Assembly: GCF_016808335.1 (NCBI RefSeq)
Contig: NC_053144.1
Location: 17,964,403-18,028,402, forward strand
Source of the DNA: Panicum virgatum
Lineage: Eukaryota; Streptophyta; Magnoliopsida; Poales; Poaceae
Direction of reading: 5' to 3'
DNA length: 64,000 bases
In this document: positions 37,340-47,742 of the stretch, in pieces
Position numbering within the stretch: the first letter of the stretch is position 1
How the letters are laid out: each line of letters opens with the position of its first letter
Notes under the pieces: model-generated
Database searches by the model: none
The model's input: the letters and a program-made list of their open reading frames with translations, nothing else
What the model was told of the DNA's origin: nothing
Made by a program: the position numbers and the translations under genes

Positions 37340-38139
37340 CGGGTTTGCTGGCCGGTGAGCTGGAGCGCTGCTCCTAGGCATCGATCCCCGCCAGCCTTTT
37401 GGTGGTTCGGGTAGGTCGGCTGTCCAGCCGGCTGAGGCCGAAAGATGTGAGCTTTTTGGCGGTGGATCGCGATCTTTGGGGTCGGAATGAATGTGTGGGG
37501 TGGTTGCGCAGTTGGTCCTATCGGGTCTCTTTATTGGCGTACGGTTTGCTAGCGTGTTCGTGGACCATCTGGGATGAGAAACCTTCCCGGAAACACGCTG
37601 CCACACCCACACCGAGTGACGGGCGTGTCCTGCCGGCATTTCCGTGTGTTCATCGAGGGCATTACTTTAACCCCGGTGCGTACCCAAAAGCCCATAGACG
37701 ACGGGGAAAGCAATTTTCCCCAACGGCTGCACGGCCGCAAGCGCCCAAGATAAAGTTTGCTAGGGACACGTAGACTCGTGTGATGGCTTGTGTATCACCT
37801 CGTCTTGTAGTGCGCGTGGGATTGTTGCGGGCCTGGGAGCCGGATCACCAAGCCAGCTTCCGTAAACTCTGTCCACCACGTTGTTTTAATTTGATGCGCT
37901 TAAGTTTGGAATGACTTTTGTCCACATGCCACCGAGCGTCGCTCAGCTTCGGTCCAATCAAGTCAAGTGTCCACTTGCTTCTCAGCATTTGAACAACTGA
38001 ATTGAGCTGCGCCTCAAACCCAAATCCACGGGAAGATATAATGGGGTACTGTTTGCGAAACACAGTGACCCTCATGCATGCGTGTCCGCACATACCCTCT
38101 ATAATACGCGCGCGCACATACATCTGAAAGATTGGATTG
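37340..38139. other. Spacer between the two repeat-protein paralogues, part 1
   Basis: GC-rich near 37340-37750 (promoter side of paralogue A), then mixed. No further gene supported. Confidence 0.4.
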
Positions 38140-38745
38140 GCATTCTAGAGTTTTTTTATTTTTTTAGAAAGGGATCTGATTTCATTAAAAAATAACTTTC
38201 TTTTACAATTGAGACCTCAACATAAAATAAAATTACATTGAAGCACGTCACTGGATCTCTACCCTTCGTCATCCTTGCAACCGGCGCCGTCCACTGCTTA
38301 AGGAAACTCTATTGCCGTGGAACAGCACCAGATCCGAACAGAACCACAGTCCCCACCAACAAAAGACTTCACAGATGTGGAGGCCGCAAAAGAGGCGTTG
38401 TATGCTCAAACACTGTAGCGAGCAAAAGGCGCCGAAAGCACATCGACCATATCTTCTGAAGGTTGAACCGAACATAAGATCCGACGCCGCCATTAGCCAT
38501 TACCAATGGCGGCCGGAAGAGCAGATCCGCCGCCGCTAGTAGTAGCACCAGCGATCGGAAAGGGCGATTCCACCAGAGGGGAAAACAGATCCAATCCCTC
38601 CTCAAAGAGGATTAGGCCAACGTACCTCGATCTCTCAATGAAGAATGCGACGTCTCCGAAGAAAACGACACATCCACCGAAGAAGATCCAATACGACATA
38701 GAAAGCCAAATCGAAAACATTAAAAAGACGATTCAAGGTTTAACA
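38140..38745 (-). mobile_element. Retroposed (non-LTR-like) sequence with A-rich tail
   Basis: On the minus strand a 600-bp unit of transcript-like composition ends at 38160-38140 in TTCTAAAAAAATAAAAAAA after a run reading AATGAAATCAGATCCCTTTC. No open frame of useful length. The A-rich end points to reverse transcription from RNA; the source is not recognised. Confidence 0.4.
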
Positions 38746-39511
38746 TAATTATTTTGAAAGAAAGAAAAATTATTGGAAAAAAATCTATAAATAAAGTAGA
38801 TCTTCAAGAGACCCCGCCCCCTTGCCACCGGCTGGGAAGCCGGAGATGAGAGGAGACGGTGCCATAGGCGGCGGCGGCAGCGGGCGGCAAGCGCGGCGCG
38901 GAGGCGATTCGCCCGAGTCGCCCTAGGGCGACGCGGGGGACGAGGCGATCCTGCTTATTTTGCGAAGAGTTGTTTCCACTTTCTGGCATGTCTAGAGATT
39001 AATCGAGTTACAAGCAACGAAACGAAAAGATGTAGCTTCTGAGATAAATTTAGAAAAAAAAATGTGAAACCAGTGACCTCTATGCTAAGTAGAGAACTCG
39101 AACCTTGATACAGTAAATAAAAGAGCAATGATCAAGCGTGTGAACTGCAAAATGTAACTCATAAGACAAACAATATTACTCCCACCGTCCTTTACTTTAA
39201 TACATGGTGTTTTTTAGCTGAAAAAGAAGTAATCAATGACATATATTAGAGAACAGAGAGAGCATTTTTTTATTTACTATTGTTATAATGTACACACATG
39301 ATACATTGGCAAGATGTTAAAAGAACATTGAATTGAAAAATACACAGTCGAGGCATATATAGTTCTTCGTATATATCCGGCTCCTCGTTCCCCATCATCA
39401 CACAAATATGAAATATAATATCATGGTGGCTGGCCGGACGACGGCATCTCACTCATGTAGAGCTCCCCCGGTTCACTTGCTCATGATTTCCACCGGCGCC
39501 GCCCAGGCAGG
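38746..39511. other. Spacer between the two repeat-protein paralogues, part 2
   Basis: AT-rich. A partial Stowaway-like piece (ACTCCCACCGTCCTTTAC) lies at 39180-39250. No gene. Confidence 0.4.
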
Positions 39512-40174
39512 CTATGCCTGCTGGTCCACTGGCGGCGGCGACACGGGCTTCAGCGCCTCGACCACGCTCACCTTGCCGCGGCGCACCGCGACGGCGCCGC
39601 ACCCGGACACGCTGGCGCCGCGGCAGCGGTCGACGCGCACGGCGCCGCAGCCGGCTACGTCGGCGGAGCCGACGCGGCCCAGGGCGAGCGCGCCGCACCA
39701 GTCCGCGCGCGCCGCGCGGCAGCGCGCCCCGGCCGCGCGGGCGCACCCGGCAACGTCGGCCTCCCGGCACCGGCCCACGCGCAGCTCCCCGGCGCCGCGG
39801 ACGCGCGCGGCGCCCGCGCAGCGGCGGATGGCCACGGCGCCCGCGCGCTCCACGTCGGCGGACCGGCACCGGCGCACGGCCACGCCGCGGGCGCCGTCCG
39901 CGCGCACCGCCCCGCAGCGGCGGAACGACGCCGCGGCGCAACCCTCGGCGGCGGCGTACCCGCACCGCGAGAAGCGGACGTCGCCGGCGCCGCCGCCGCC
40001 GCGCACCACGACGTGCCGGAGGCGGGTGACCTCGAGGACGCCCGGGGTGACCACGGCCACCGTGCCGCCGCCGCCGCACCGGAGCACGCCCTCGTGGACG
40101 GCCGTCTCGACGCCGTCGATGACGACGGTGAAGTGGTGGGCGGAGGGGGCGGCTTTCGGATCGATGGTCACCAT
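39512..40174 (-). CDS. Uncharacterised 16-residue RC...G repeat protein (paralogue B)
   Basis: Intronless, 220 residues from ATG 40174. Paralogue of 36665-37339: the N-terminal domain FTVVIDGVETAVHEGVLR with GGTVAVVTPG aligns directly. Residues 65-193 are eight repeats of 16 residues (one has 17) with the pattern V-x-x-x-R-C-x-x-A-x-V-x-x-x-G/A. Cys is at position 7 in seven of eight units, and a second Cys is at position 15 in units 1, 5, 6, 7 and 8 (GCA, GCA, WCG, GCG, GCG). One unit (ALALGRVGSADVAGCG) has lost the RC Cys but keeps the second. The tail is Pro-rich and short. A TTATAA-type TATA candidate sits at about 40274-40280 on the minus strand. Both genes share orientation and lie 2.2 kb apart, so local tandem duplication is the simplest origin. 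Function unknown. Confidence 0.78.
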   Translation of the reverse strand: MVTIDPKAAPSAHHFTVVIDGVETAVHEGVLRCGGGGTVAVVTPGVLEVTRLRHVVVRGGGGAGDVRFSRCGYAAAEGCAAASFRRCGAVRADGARGVAVRRCRSADVERAGAVAIRRCAGAARVRGAGELRVGRCREADVAGCARAAGARCRAARADWCGALALGRVGSADVAGCGAVRVDRCRGASVSGCGAVAVRRGKVSVVEALKPVSPPPVDQQA

Positions 40175-40352
40175 TTTTCACGATGTGAGATGTAAAATCT
40201 TCGAAAAACTTACCCTTTTTTTTCTCCTGCAGTGTCTGGGAGATTAATCTGTGACGAGGTGCTGGAGAAGGTGTTATAAAGGGTCGTGTTGCTTAGCGGC
40301 GAAGGTAGCAAGAAGCTGTTGCAGGACGATTGATGGCGACGGAGATCCGGTG

Positions 40353-40444
40353 CAGTAACTGCACGTGCAGTTGTGCCGCTGACGTGTGGGCCCATGTGCC
40401 GTGGGGCCCACGTGTCAGCGGCACAACTGCACGTGCAGTTACTG
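40353..40444. repeat. 92-bp near-perfect palindrome with two G-boxes
   Basis: The arm CAGTAACTGCACGTGCAG followed by TTGTGCCGCTGAC is repeated inverted at the other end, with GTGTGGGCCCA against TGGGGCCCACGT at the centre. Each arm holds a CACGTG G-box, and the centre adds CCACGTGTC. It lies about 180 bp upstream of the ATG of paralogue B, on the promoter side. Confidence 0.85.
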
Positions 40445-40530
40445 GAGCCTCGTCAGATTGATGGGGATGACGCTCCATTGGCATTCATCGCAGGGTTTTG
40501 TCAGAACAGCGACGCGTACTGCCCATCAGC

Positions 40531-40710
40531 CAGGGTTTACCTTACCGTTTTTATGTAGTGGACCGTTTTTTTGAAAAAAATTGACTTTTGTATTTTTGAA
40601 TTTTGAATCGGAAAACACCGTTTACCGGACCGGTAACCGCATACCGCTCAGTAGCGGTATCGGTAAAATCACCGATAATCGGTGATTTACTGGCGGTAAG
40701 GTGAACCCTG
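40531..40710. mobile_element. hAT-type MITE with 8-bp target duplication
   Basis: 180 bp with inverted ends CAGGGTTTACCTTACCG and CGGTAAGGTGAACCCTG, flanked by a perfect CCATCAGC at 40523-40530 and 40711-40718. Interior non-coding. Confidence 0.88.
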
Positions 40711-41232
40711 CCATCAGCACACATTGATATCTGATGTGGAAATTCGGGCAAAAAAAAAGATGTGCAAATTCGGGCACATGCAGTGCAGGGATCATCAGTG
40801 CTATACTAGAACACGGGGGAAAAATCGAAAACGAGAAGGCTTTATGGGCTACTATTGGCCCAACAGTTTGTGGGCTACTTTTGGCCTGTCTAGTGGGTGA
40901 AGAACTAGCAAAAAGTTGACGGGCCGCCTCCGATTCCGGCTCCCACCCGTCCAGTATCCTTGGGGAAATGCCAAAAAGTGCAGGGACGGACGGTGTAAAA
41001 AGTTTTAAAAAAAACAGAGTGCACGGCGTGTGCTTATTTCCTCAGTTTTCCTTCGAGGGGAGTCCACCCCTAACTACCCTGCCTGATCAACCGTGCGTGC
41101 CACGAAACCGTAAAAGAAAAGGAATCCGAGCCCCGGCCCTGTCCGCGTACGTCACGCTCAACCCGCAGTCCCCCACGCCGACTCCGACTCGAAGTTGAAC
41201 GCCACCTCGCACCAGTCCACCACTACCTCCCC

Positions 41233-41414
41233 AAAGTTTTAAATCTCCCGCTATAGCTTTTGCTATAGACCGCTATAGCTATTTATGTATGGTGCCGCTA
41301 TTTGAACTCACATGTAATTTAGCCGCTATATTTCGCTATAGCCTTATTTAACCCGCTATTAGCTGTTTTTAAAGTCCAACCGCTAAACCCCTTATCCCGC
41401 TATTTAGAACCTTT
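41233..41414. mobile_element. hAT-type MITE in the J-protein promoter
   Basis: 182 bp, ends AAAGTTTTAAAT and ATTTAGAACCTTT (inverted, imperfect), perfect 8-bp duplication ACCTCCCC at 41225-41232 and 41415-41422. The interior repeats CCGCTAT/GCTATAG motifs. It ends 41 bp before the TATA box of the next gene. Confidence 0.82.
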
Positions 41415-41454
41415 ACCTCCCCCTCGAGGCATCCATCATCGTCGCGCCGCCTCC

Positions 41455-41461
41455 TATAAAT
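41455..41461 (+). promoter_or_regulatory. TATA box of the J-domain protein gene
   Basis: TATAAAT, 101 bp before the preferred ATG at 41556. It predicts transcription starting near 41485, which leaves only about 14 nt of leader for the upstream ATG at 41499. Confidence 0.6.
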
Positions 41462-41555
41462 CCACGCCGGCGACGCGACTAACGTCCAAGAGGCCCGTAT
41501 GACGCACCCCAGCACCACCAATCCGGCGCGCGCGGGCGCAGGCGCAGCGGCAGCC

Positions 41556-42374
41556 ATGGCGGACGACGCCGCCAGCAGCAAGGACAAGGAGGAGCAGGCC
41601 CGCAGGGCGCAGGCGCTCGCCGAGAAGTGCTTCCTGGCGGGCAATGTCCACGGCGCCCGGCAGTGGATGCAGTCCGCGGCCAGGCTCGCGCCGGGGCTCC
41701 CCGGCGCGGCGCTGGTCGCGGCGGCCTACGACGTGCACGCCGCCGCGGCGCGGGGAGGGCGCCCCCCCGGGTGCTGGTACGCCGTGCTGGGCCTGCGGCC
41801 GCCGGCCGACGTCACCCACGACGACGTCAAGCGGCAGCACCGCAGGCTCTGCCTCCTCGTGCACCCCGACAAGAACCCCTGCGCCGCCGCCGACGGCGCC
41901 TTCAAGCTCGTCCAGGCCGCCTGGGAAGCGCTCTCCGCCAGGCACCCGCCAGGCGCGGCGGCGGCCAACAAACCCGCACCACCGCCCCCACCTCCGCGGC
42001 CACCGCCACGGCCCCCACCTCCGCGGCCGCCACCGCAGTACCGCCAGCAGGCCACGCCGCCGAGGCCGCGGCCGAAGGTCGTGCAGATGCAGCGGAGGGC
42101 TCCAGCGACGGCGTCGAGGGCTGGGGCGCCGACGACGTCGAGCTACGCGGACCAGGCGAAAAGGCAGCAGCAGCACAGGCCCCCGGAGAAGGGCTCGCCG
42201 CTGCCTCCGACGGGCCGGAGGCCCACTTCGCAGCCCCGGGACAAGTGCCCGGCCTGCGGCGCGTGCACCACCAACGGGAAGAGGAGCTTCCGGTGCGGGA
42301 GCTGCCATTGGAGCCCCATGGACGATCGGCCGCCGGACGACGACGACGACTTCTTCGAGGACGACTACTACTAG
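41556..42374 (+). CDS. J-domain (DnaJ-like) protein with proline-rich linker
   Basis: Intronless. The preferred ATG at 41556 sits in GCAGCCATGGCGG, a strong plant start context; ATG 41499 would add 19 residues but would leave an unusually short leader. 272 residues. Residues 1-70 are a helical Ala/Arg-rich region (KEEQARRAQALAEKCF), seen in many plant nuclear J-proteins. Residues 73-127 are the J domain (CWYAVLGLRPPADVTHDDVK, HPDKN at 103-107, FKLVQAAWEALS). The HPD tripeptide needed to stimulate Hsp70 ATPase is intact. A long proline/arginine linker follows. Near the C-terminus CPACGACTTNGKRSFRCG plus SCHW gives paired Cys as in a zinc ribbon. The protein ends in an acidic DDDDDFFEDDYY tail. 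Likely a co-chaperone; client unknown. Confidence 0.87.
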   Translation: MADDAASSKDKEEQARRAQALAEKCFLAGNVHGARQWMQSAARLAPGLPGAALVAAAYDVHAAAARGGRPPGCWYAVLGLRPPADVTHDDVKRQHRRLCLLVHPDKNPCAAADGAFKLVQAAWEALSARHPPGAAAANKPAPPPPPPRPPPRPPPPRPPPQYRQQATPPRPRPKVVQMQRRAPATASRAGAPTTSSYADQAKRQQQHRPPEKGSPLPPTGRRPTSQPRDKCPACGACTTNGKRSFRCGSCHWSPMDDRPPDDDDDFFEDDYY

Positions 42375-42949
42375 GCGTTGCTGCATGCGCTCAAGATCTT
42401 GCTAGGTGGAACAAGAATATATAGGTTCCGGTTCCGATTTGGTGTTGTGAGACGTGCGATTAGGGTTTATTTGTGCGCTTGTGGTTTGTTGAATTCTTCT
42501 TCCTTGTCTTGCGTACGCTTTGTGACATGGGAGGCGCTACAAGCAGCAGTGCAAGCTTGGAGCCTCCAAAATCGCAAGATATTAAACGATGTTTTTCACT
42601 GCATCGCGTTTCGTTTCGTTTCGTTTCGGAGGCAAAGTGAACTATCCTTTATCATGGTTTCTTTTATTCGAGCTCTTCCATGCATGATGATAATAGAGTG
42701 CATATCTTGAACACGAACGGAGGCGGCGAATCAAATTGATCGAGCTTTCCACCACACGGGAATAGTGCTAGCTTGACGAGAATGAATCAGTTCACTAGCT
42801 ACACTTGCATTTGAGTGTGTTGGTGCAAGCAAATATGATTTTACTTTTTTTTTTCTGAAACTCTAGGCAGGATTGATGAGCATGCAACAAAATTGTTTAT
42901 GCACAAATCAAAATGCTGTTTATAATATATTCAATTGCTTTATCGAGTA
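42375..42949. other. Intergenic, 3' flank of the J-protein gene
   Basis: Probable 3' UTR in the first part (includes a TTTCGTTTCGTTTCGTTTCG run near 42606). No other gene. Confidence 0.4.
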
Positions 42950-43172
42950 CTTTCTTCATTTTTATTTACATGTCCATTTAGCTTTATCCTAAGTTAAATT
43001 TATCCAATTTTAATCAAATTTATAGAAAAATATAATAACATTTACAATACCAAATTTGTTATATTTTGATAATTCATATATCTGATAGTATAGATGTTAT
43101 TATATTTTCTATAAATTACTAAAATTGATTAAAGTTGAACAAATCTGACTTAGGACAAACCTAATGTGATAC
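42950..43172. mobile_element. Diverged Stowaway-like MITE
   Basis: The interior matches the MITE at 52024-52269 in order: TTTTTATTTACAT, CCTAAGTTAAATTT, TTACAATACCAAATTTGTT, GACTTAGGACAAACCT. The ends are degraded. Confidence 0.5.
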
Positions 43173-43488
43173 AGGTAAGCTACCATGATAACTCTGCTAT
43201 CAAGGACAGACACTCAATTCATTTGTGCACCAGAATACCAGATGCATTAACAATTGGCACAAGTTAACATTACAAAAAGTGTTACTCCAATGCATAACTG
43301 AAGAACAATCATGGAAATCGATCGATCCATTTCACCTCAGAGAAGGCATTACATGGTTAAAAGTTACAAGTGCTGGATTTACTGTTACATGTTTCAAACA
43401 CCAAATATAACAAGGGTTGACATTTTACAAACAGAGAAACATAATAATTTAGCAACAAAAAACAACAGATGCCTTTGGTTTAGGAAGT

Positions 43489-46159
43489 CTATGCTGGTCC
43501 AGCCAGCCAGTCCATCACCTTATGCTCCATCATGCACTTACAGGGCTCTCCAGGGTTGATGTTGTGCTCACCACAGTTTGAGCAGTCCACGAACTCCCCG
43601 AGCTCAAACTTGGAGTTCCAAAGAAAGACCTTGAGCCGTGAAGCTTTTTCAAGAACAACGCTGGAGATCGTGGATGTCTCATAACCTGATATGTCCAGGT
43701 ACTCAAGCTCCTCTAGGCAATCAAGGAACATTATTATCGCAGAGGCAGGCATATCTGAACTTGGTATCTCGAGCTTCTTCAGCTGAGGAAGAGAAGTACA
43801 GATGACCGAAGCCATCTCTTCATCCACGTACAAAGCAGACACCTTCAGTTCCACAAAGTCTGGGCAGCACTGATGCACGTGGAGGAGGACATCGTAGTTG
43901 ATAAGACTCTCATCCACTGCCATGCCTTTAAGTGAATGAAGTTCGCCTATCGCCTTACAGAACTGATCGTAAGTCATACAGGTGCTAGGAAGGCTGAAAT
44001 ACTGCAGGTTCGGACACCTGGGAGAAAAACAGATAGAAATCTAACTCAGACTTTCAGTAGGTCAACTGTTAGCTGATTAGGGATCCAAATCCATCTGAAA
44101 CGAAAAGCACATTGCCATATGTTGATGATAACTGTTCTGAGAATTCATAACAATCGGAATGTAGCAATATAAACAGTGTCAAAATCACACACAGTAGATT
44201 TGGAATAAAAAAAAGCAAGGAATCATTTTAGGAAGTTAGTGGGTGCAGAAAATTTGCGCTGAAGATATCATTCACACACCACCCCAGCCTGCTCGTGCTC
44301 TAACAAAAATTATAAAATTAAAAATTGAGGTTGTAAACTGGAGCTGGGAACAGATTGACAAAAACGGACATCAAATGATTGTCAACAGTAAGTATAAACC
44401 ACATCCATCATGATGATCAAAGAACTCAATGAAGTTTATTTTAACTAATATAACTGAACGAAATCGATAATTAAATCTTCCTGTACAAAGAACTGCTGAG
44501 GCATTCTGTAATATTGTTGTTGATCCAAACAAAAGATAGATTAAATATGTACATGATGGAAAGTAACATTTTAGCACCATACTGATTTCAATTTTTTCCT
44601 ACCTACATAAAAAGGGAAACACTTTGGGATGTGTTTACTACATTGAAGGGAGTAAATCAGAGCATAAAACCCCCTGTTTCATACATTGTGATCAACCTTA
44701 CTGCTCTGTTTTCTTTAACGGGCAAGGTGTTTTTGATCTATATTATGCTACACCATACACCCAAAGGACAAAAACACATGCAAAGACATAGTCAATAAAT
44801 TGACTCAGATGAAAGTAAGATTGAAATAGCCCATACATGTTTTGGTGAAATGCTATGAGCTGAGATACTTCGTAGCTGTGTGTCAGATACTTGTATGACC
44901 GAAAAGTATTTTCAGAGAAGGCTGACAGCAGTGGCATATTAGTGCAACACATATACGATTTACAGGCACACATGGCTGATGGCTTACAAGTTACAAGGCA
45001 CTACCTTACTACTCCAAAAATTACAAATAACAATATGACCATAGAAGCTTCAACATTGCACAGGTGATGCCACACAGCCGCATTCTAATTTATGGTTGCT
45101 TTTGACTCGCCATTTCAAAATCTAGGTTCATCAGCAACATGGCTGTTCCTAAGTTATCAGCGCTAGAAGTTTCAGTATTGGCTGTACTGAAGAAAGGTAA
45201 CAAACCTTATAACGCAAAGTTCTAGATCTTAATTTTCTACCCACTGGGCAGAAGCAACATTATTCCTTGGATCATTACACCTCTTCATCGTCGGTTTCAT
45301 ACCAAGTAGCAAATGCATAATGTCAAGAAACAACTATTAACACTAAATTCAATAAACACAGAAATGGGTACAGGTAAACTCACCAAATTTTTCAGATTGT
45401 TTTGGGAATAAAGAAAGTGAAGGCACAAGCAACATTAAAAAAATAGCAAGTGAAACAACAATTCCCATCTATGTTCCTTATGAATCCACGATAGCCTTTC
45501 ATTCTTTATTACAAATGAACGCCATTTGCTTCAATACTTATTCAGACAGCAATCATACATAGAAACAATTAGAAAAAACAGAGAAGCATCCATATGCAAA
45601 CTAACAAGTATCTGGCGTCTATCCACAGAAACGAAATAAACATATTCGCCTAGGATCAAATCTATCTCTTTAAATTTGTGAGGATTTGACGCGAATACAA
45701 GACCCCCTACCAATATCATATAGCCTAAGGTCAATCAAAATTTCCCTACGGGAAACAACAACAAAAAAAAAAGATCGAAGAAACAAGGAGAAGAAATTTT
45801 CACCTCTCAGCGAGGAACAGCAGGTGGTCTTCATCTGCGAATTCGGGGAGCAGCACGGCCTCGATCCGCCCTTCCGCCAGCGTGGCGGCGACGTCCAAGA
45901 TGCCGGCGAGCGCGGCGTGGACGGGGACCCGAGCGCCGGAGGGCCCCGGTCCCGCGGAGCGGCGGCCGGAGGTGAGCGCGGCCCAGTCGCGGAGGTCGAC
46001 CCGGCGCCACGCGAGCGGGTCCCGCGCCGCGGCCCGCCACGAGGAGCAGGCGCGCGGCGCGCCGCCGGAGAGCAGGTCCGGGGCGCCCACGCGGGTCATG
46101 ATCGCCACCAGGAGGTCGTGCTGCAGCTCCGCCCACGGTCGGCCCGGCGGCATCGCCAT
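43489..46159 (-). CDS. F-box protein with leucine-rich-repeat-like C-terminus
   Basis: Two exons, 46159-45804 and 44017-43489, joined in phase at AG|G TGT across a 1.8-kb intron, giving 294 residues. Residues 8-50 form an F-box (WAELQHDLLVAIMTRVGAPDLL, CSSWRAAARDPLAWRRVDLRDW), which docks SCF ubiquitin ligases through SKP1. The rest is made of short leucine-rich units (LLFLAERCPNLQYFSLPS, LHSLKGMAVDES, CCPDFVELKVSAL, LPQLKKLEIPSS, CLEELEYLDISGYE), the pattern of small plant F-box/LRR proteins such as the At3g48880 and FBW2/SKIP-like groups. A C-terminal Cys cluster (CSNCGEHNINPGEPCKCMMEH) follows. The substrate is unknown. Minor alternative start at Met3. Exon 1 is very GC-rich and exon 2 is not, as is common in grasses. 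Confidence 0.85.
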
Positions 46160-46764
46160 GGACGGATGGAGATGCAGGGCAACCTCTAATTGAAGCCGAA
46201 AATGTTAGAGTGGGGAAATATAGAACATTTCTAAGAAAGCCACGCAAGTCAATTTAAGTGGGTTGGTATCCCTTATTTTTTTTTTAGCCATGGCACATTC
46301 GATTTTCTTTTTTTAAAAAAAACTCGCACTCGAATATTCTCTCCCCCTCCTTCACATTCCTCTCCAATTTTGGAATTCATCGATTTTCGGAATTTTTGTG
46401 TTAGTCAATGGATTTGAGACGGTTGATGCACGAGGTGGTGGCTGATGCTGTGCTAAGGATTTGATTAAGTTTATTGAAAAATATACACCGGCATCTAAAC
46501 ATATCGGATGGGCTTAATTAAGTCCATAATGAAATGCTTTGACAATATTTTTATTTGATATTTTGGATGACAATTTATTCGCCCTAGAGTTGTGCCAAAA
46601 TTTTTAAAGAAAACAGATTAGGAAAAAAAAACTAAACGCTTTGTATATTTAGAGTGGAGAGAGTATTTGGGATTAGAGGTGACAATAAAATTTTAGCTAG
46701 TTGATTCGGATTTGTTGACGCCGGCGGTAGTTTCTGCAGATCGAGCCCAGCCAGCGTCTGGCGT
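46160..46764. other. 5' flank of the F-box gene
   Basis: Promoter-side spacer, AT-rich; no gene. Confidence 0.4.
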
Positions 46765-47742
46765 CAGATGACGCGCTTTTATCATTTTTATACTAAAAAA
46801 AAATTCAAAAATATATGTCGAATAGGGAAATTTTCAAAAATGAGTGTCTGTTGCCTATCTAGTTGGCGACAAGACCTAAATGTAAAAAAAATTACATTTA
46901 CGTCCTGGCGCCCATGGCGCATTAAACAGTGAACTTGTAAAATCGATATAAAATCTTATAAAAATCAAAACAATACAAACTCAACTGTTCTAGATTCTAT
47001 GAAACAAGATCTACAATTTTTGTTACATAAAGTTTTTCATGTGATCAATGTAGCTTGCTCTATTTTAAATACCAGTTTAATGCACTTTTATTTAAATCTC
47101 AAGATCCATCCTTTGGATGCATGTCATCTTTGGCCAGAGTGTTGAATATGGTGAGCATAGGCTTGTACAAAATTAGTAGGCCCAGAAAACATTTCTAGAA
47201 TAAGTTTTTAAATTAGATCTTGTAATATGTCTAGTTTAAATAGGTTATTTATCCATGCTGCTATACTAAGTATTAGAAGCCATAACTTTTACAGTACCAT
47301 TACTTTATTTCCTAAGAGCTATAAAAAAGTTTGGTAAATTTTAGATAAGCACAACTAGACTAAATGAATTATTTCAGATTTTTCTAGGTACAAGAACTAT
47401 TTTTCTTGATTTAGATACATTGATCAAATGAGAAACTTTATGTAACAAAAGTTGTAAATATTATTTCATAGAATCCAGAACAGTTGAGTTTGTATTTTTC
47501 CGATTTTTCTACGATTTTATATCGATTTTATAAGTTCACTATTTAATGCGCCCTGGGCGCCAGGACTTAAATGTAAATTTTTTTTACATTTAGGTCCTGT
47601 CGCCAACTGGATGGGCGACAGGCACCCTGTCGCCCATTACGGGGGCGACAGGCACCCATTTTTGAAATTTTTCATATTTGACATATATTTTTGAAATTTT
47701 GTTTTTTTTTAAAATATAAAAATGAAAAAGGCGAAGATGACG
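46765..47742. mobile_element. Foldback element with about 300-bp inverted arms
   Basis: Left arm about 46765-47063, right arm about 47420-47742. Matching inverted blocks: ATTTTTATA near the tips, AAAAATATATGTC, TTGGCGACA, GACCTAAATGTAAAAAAAATT, TCCTGGCGCCC, AAAATCGATATAAAATC, ACAAACTCAACTGTTCT and TTGTTACATAAAGTTT. The right arm has an extra CCTGTCGCCC...GGGCGACAGG module. The middle is non-coding. It resembles the 21767-23463 element in having T-rich tips and GC-rich palindromic modules. Confidence 0.75.

Noticed and set aside
39408..40247. 279-residue plus-strand frame over paralogue B
   Set aside because: Arg/Pro/Ala-only composition and no domain; it mirrors the minus-strand repeat gene, whose frame has an exact 16-residue period and a paralogue.
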